Of a stretch of DNA of 64,000 nucleotides, positions 62,070 to 64,000 are shown one piece after another. The notes beneath the pieces were generated by a model that searched no databases, was not told the origin of the DNA, and saw only the letters and a program-made list of their open reading frames with translations. Where the stretch lies: positions 62,001 to 126,000 of the forward strand of contig JASLOA010000057.1 of the NCBI GenBank assembly GCA_030745755.1, written 5' to 3'. A program made the translations under genes and the position numbers. Source of the stretch: Kiritimatiellia bacterium. Its GTDB lineage: Bacteria > Verrucomicrobiota > Kiritimatiellia > UBA8416 > JABMPJ01. Each line of letters opens with the position of its first letter. Position 1 is the first letter of the stretch.

Positions 62070-62246
62070 ATGATACGAAGAAGGTGTCTGCCATGTACAA
62101 TAGACCGGCAAGAGTTGATTCTGGGTTATATAGATGAAGTAGAGTACAAGAAGGGTGTGCTGCTCTTCTACGAGCAGAACAACTTGTCTTACTTCAAGAC
62201 GATCTTCTTGGACCAGTTCCGTCAGGCCATCGCGAAGTACTTCTGA
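62070..62246 (+). CDS. Small ORF of 58 residues
   Basis: ATG (inside an operator half-site) to TGA, ending 13 bp before a bidirectional terminator. The peptide has YIDEVEYKKGVLLFYEQNNL then FLDQFRQAIAKYF, which is compositionally protein-like. I do not recognise it; it may be the end of a truncated gene. Confidence 0.45.
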   Translation: MIRRRCLPCTIDRQELILGYIDEVEYKKGVLLFYEQNNLSYFKTIFLDQFRQAIAKYF

Positions 62247-62259
62247 TATTTTGTGAAAA

Positions 62260-62294
62260 GGCCACACCGTTCTGGTGTGGCCTCTTCTTTTACC
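62260..62294. terminator. Bidirectional intrinsic terminator
   Basis: GGCCACACC (62260-62268) and GGTGTGGCC (62274-62282) with a GTTCT loop; AAAA precedes and TCTTCTTTT follows. It ends the 58-residue ORF on the plus strand and the Cys-rich lipoprotein gene on the minus strand. Confidence 0.9.
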
Positions 62295-62311
62295 GATCTG
62301 TTTGCGGTCCT

Positions 62312-62557
62312 CTACTTTGCGCAGCACGGCTTCTTGCAGTCCGCAGCACAAGCCTTCTTGGCACAGCACGGCTTCTTGCAGCCGGCGGCGCAGGCTTTCT
62401 TGGCCGGGGCCTTGCATGTGCCGCAGCAGCTCTTCTTAACTTCTGTTTTGCATGTGCCGCAGCACTTATCCGAAGCGTTCTTCGGAGTAATGCACCCCAC
62501 CGCCACCAGGGCCACGGCCGCAACCATCGCCAACACCAGACTGATCTTTTTCAGCAT
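62312..62557 (-). CDS. Cysteine-repeat lipoprotein
   Basis: 81 residues. Signal MLKKISLVLAMVAAVALVAV then GC lipobox. The mature part is built of repeated CCGTCK (two copies) and KKPCCAKKACA/KKACA units, 16 or so Cys with Lys. Looks like a cell-envelope metal-binding or redox peptide. It has its own terminator. Confidence 0.72.
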   Translation of the reverse strand: MLKKISLVLAMVAAVALVAVGCITPKNASDKCCGTCKTEVKKSCCGTCKAPAKKACAAGCKKPCCAKKACAADCKKPCCAK

Positions 62558-62739
62558 CTTCTGCTTCCCTTCTCCTCAAGACCGGAACACACCACGTGCC
62601 CGACCGGTCTGCATACTACTTGATATCTACGCTGTGTCAATCCGCTCGGAACGATTTGCGTGGTCGCGCTTCGAACAAGGTGTCAGGTGTCGGGTGTCGG
62701 GTTTAAGTGGCGACGATGCGAAGGGCACGAAGAAGGGGA

Positions 62740-62983
62740 CTGCCCGCAGATTACGCAGATGGACGCAGATGAGAAAGAAGAGGGAGGGGAAATGTGGCGA
62801 GAATCGCCCAGCGGGAATACCCGCTGAACGACTCTCGCCACGTTGCTCCCCGGCTGCTGATCGCAGCCGGTGGGGGCACAAGGCGCGGCGGGGACGCCAC
62901 GCCCTACCACCTTTTGCGGAACGGGTCTTCTTCTTTCTCTCGATTCTCCCAGATCTGCGCCCATCTGCGTGATCTGCGGGCAG
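62740..62983. repeat. 244-bp element with inverted ends
   Basis: Left end CTGCCCGCAGATTACGCAGA at 62740 and right end GATCTGCGGGCAG at 62971-62983, with further pairing of GACGCAGAT and ATCTGCGCCCATCTGCGT. The interior has nested hairpins (GTGGCGAGA..TCTCGCCAC, AGCGGG..CCCGCT) near 62797-62842. It has no gene, and fits a MITE-type element or a transcribed structured RNA. No other copy in the window. Confidence 0.6.
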
Positions 62984-63037
62984 CCTTCTGATCTTCCCGC
63001 TTTGGTTGGGTGCGGCTCTGGTCTATAGTGCCCGGCC

Positions 63038-63967
63038 ATGAGTGATGAGGGACATCAACACCGTAGCCGTACACCGGCTTTGTTCTGCCTGCTGGGGGCG
63101 ATCTGCTTCTTTTCTTCCATTCCGCTCTTTCTGAAACATTTCTCGGTCCATCTTGATATGTGGACGGTGAATGGCGTGAGGTATTCCATCGCCGCGCTGT
63201 TCTGGCTTCCGCTGGTGCTCTGGCGGCATGTTACTGTTCCGGAAAGTCGCGGTGTCTGGCGTGCGGCCCTTGTGCCGGCCATGGCCAACATCCTGGGCCA
63301 GACCTGTTGGGCTCTGACGCCTTATCATAGCGATGCGGCGGTGATCGGGTTTGCGATCCGCAGTTCGTTCCTGTTTACGATTGCGTTCGGAATGCTCTGG
63401 GTGCCGTCTGAGCGTCTGCTTGCGTGCATTCCGGCCTTCTGGTTGGCCGCGCTGTTCTCAGCCGCGGGCTTGCTGACGATGTACATCGGGGCGATACGCT
63501 CGGGCACGGGTACGTCTGTCTTCGGGCTCGGGCTGATTGTCTTTACCGCGATGCTGTGGGGGCTGTATGCGGTCGCAATTCGTCGGTTCCTGGGCGGCTA
63601 CTCGTCGCGACAGGGCTTTGGCGTGGTGAGTCTCTACACGGCTAGTGCACTGGCTGTTGCGATGCTGCTGCGGGGCGACGTGTCGGCGCTTGGCGATATC
63701 GGCGGGGCGAACATGGGGCTGCTGGTGTTGTCGGCTTTCATCGGGATTGCTTTTGCGCACGTCATGCTCTTCACGGCCATTCATGCGCTGGGGCCGATCT
63801 TCTGTTACGGCGTGGGGCTGATCGGTCCGTTCATCACATGGAGTGGCGCCGCGCTCATTCTTGGTGAGCAGATGAGTCCAGCACAGCTCGTGGGTGGACT
63901 TATCCTCGTGTCAGGAACGGTGGGGTTGGTTTATGCCAAGCGGGTTGCGGATGGGCGGGTCGTCTAG
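63038..63967 (+). CDS. EamA/DMT-superfamily transporter
   Basis: 309 residues with ten TM helices in two EamA halves (first near 1-150, second 158-305). Features are FSSIPLFLKHFSVHL at the start, SRGVWRAALVPAMANILGQT and LVGGLILVSGTVGLVYAKRV at the end. DMT proteins export or import small metabolites; the substrate is unknown. The stop overlaps a minus-strand stop at 63964. Confidence 0.87.
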   Translation: MSDEGHQHRSRTPALFCLLGAICFFSSIPLFLKHFSVHLDMWTVNGVRYSIAALFWLPLVLWRHVTVPESRGVWRAALVPAMANILGQTCWALTPYHSDAAVIGFAIRSSFLFTIAFGMLWVPSERLLACIPAFWLAALFSAAGLLTMYIGAIRSGTGTSVFGLGLIVFTAMLWGLYAVAIRRFLGGYSSRQGFGVVSLYTASALAVAMLLRGDVSALGDIGGANMGLLVLSAFIGIAFAHVMLFTAIHALGPIFCYGVGLIGPFITWSGAALILGEQMSPAQLVGGLILVSGTVGLVYAKRVADGRVV

Positions 63968-64000
63968 CGCTGCAGGACTTCGATGGCTTTGACGGTGCTG
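63964..64000 (-). CDS. End of a gene entering from the right edge
   Basis: On the minus strand the frame reads STVKAIEVLQR then TAG, overlapping the stop of the DMT gene. Only 11 codons are visible. Family not identifiable. Confidence 0.35.
   Translation of the reverse strand, partial: STVKAIEVLQR

Noticed and set aside
62740-62983. Possible CRISPR array
   Set aside because: Repeats are inverted, not regularly spaced direct repeats, and no cas genes occur in the window. No CRISPR array was seen anywhere.

Overview
The window looks like a chromosomal segment of a GC-rich (about 60 percent) Gram-negative, probably anaerobic bacterium. It carries Mla outer-membrane lipid genes, two outer-membrane beta-barrel proteins, lipoproteins and many molybdenum and 4Fe-4S enzymes. 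Many dispersed palindromic repeats and decayed gene tails fit an uncultivated PVC-type lineage (Kiritimatiellota, Lentisphaerae or Planctomycetes-like), but no marker gene here settles the phylum.

Layout. 0-9.9 kb: a cut-off gene, a cysteine-cluster protein, RNase D, an RND-MlaC-MlaA lipid-transport operon, a cold-shock protein, a membrane protein, and several relics. 9.9-12.5 kb: a secreted M6-type metalloprotease split by a frameshift. 13.0-34.2 kb: a nearly continuous purine/urate catabolism island. It has XdhC, hydantoinase, a short YgfK-like protein, a ThiS/MoaD-like carrier, SsnA, an 8-oxoguanine-deaminase-like enzyme, a three-subunit molybdenum hydroxylase, MocA, a fold-type-II PLP enzyme, YgeY, YgeW, carbamate kinase, a threonine-synthase-like enzyme, and a two-subunit xanthine dehydrogenase. 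The gene set matches the anaerobic purine pathway known from E. coli (ygeW-yqeA, ygfK, ssnA, mocA) and gut anaerobes: ring hydroxylation and deamination, ring opening, amide hydrolysis, then carbamoyl transfer giving ATP through carbamate kinase.

34-54 kb is a patchwork: a NYN/PIN protein, a nucleotidyltransferase pair behind a tandem operator array, a GNAT enzyme, two divergent outer-membrane proteins, a RAYT transposon with a 143-bp non-autonomous copy and solo right ends, an amidase, a RelBE-like pair, YajD, an ion channel, an M28 peptidase, YaiI, a DksA/TraR-like protein, and two nuclease-like genes. Tails of several other genes (fpg, DUF429, DUF3368, yajD, others) lie scattered in it.

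54.1-54.4 kb holds tRNA-Val and tRNA-Arg. Beyond them, 54.7-62.0 kb reads as a defence island: an XRE-Fic pair (fic frameshifted), a cysteine-cluster protein, a DUF2293 protein, a TOTE-type primase-helicase, and an AbiEi/AbiEii toxin-antitoxin pair. The window closes with a cysteine-repeat lipoprotein, an inverted-repeat element and a drug/metabolite-type exporter.

The most notable items are the variant purine island (YgfK without its FAD/NAD(P) module, no recognisable YgeX but two other PLP enzymes), the 54-bp tandem operator array at 36.8 kb, the RND-Mla operon, and the primase-helicase/AbiE island beside tRNA genes.
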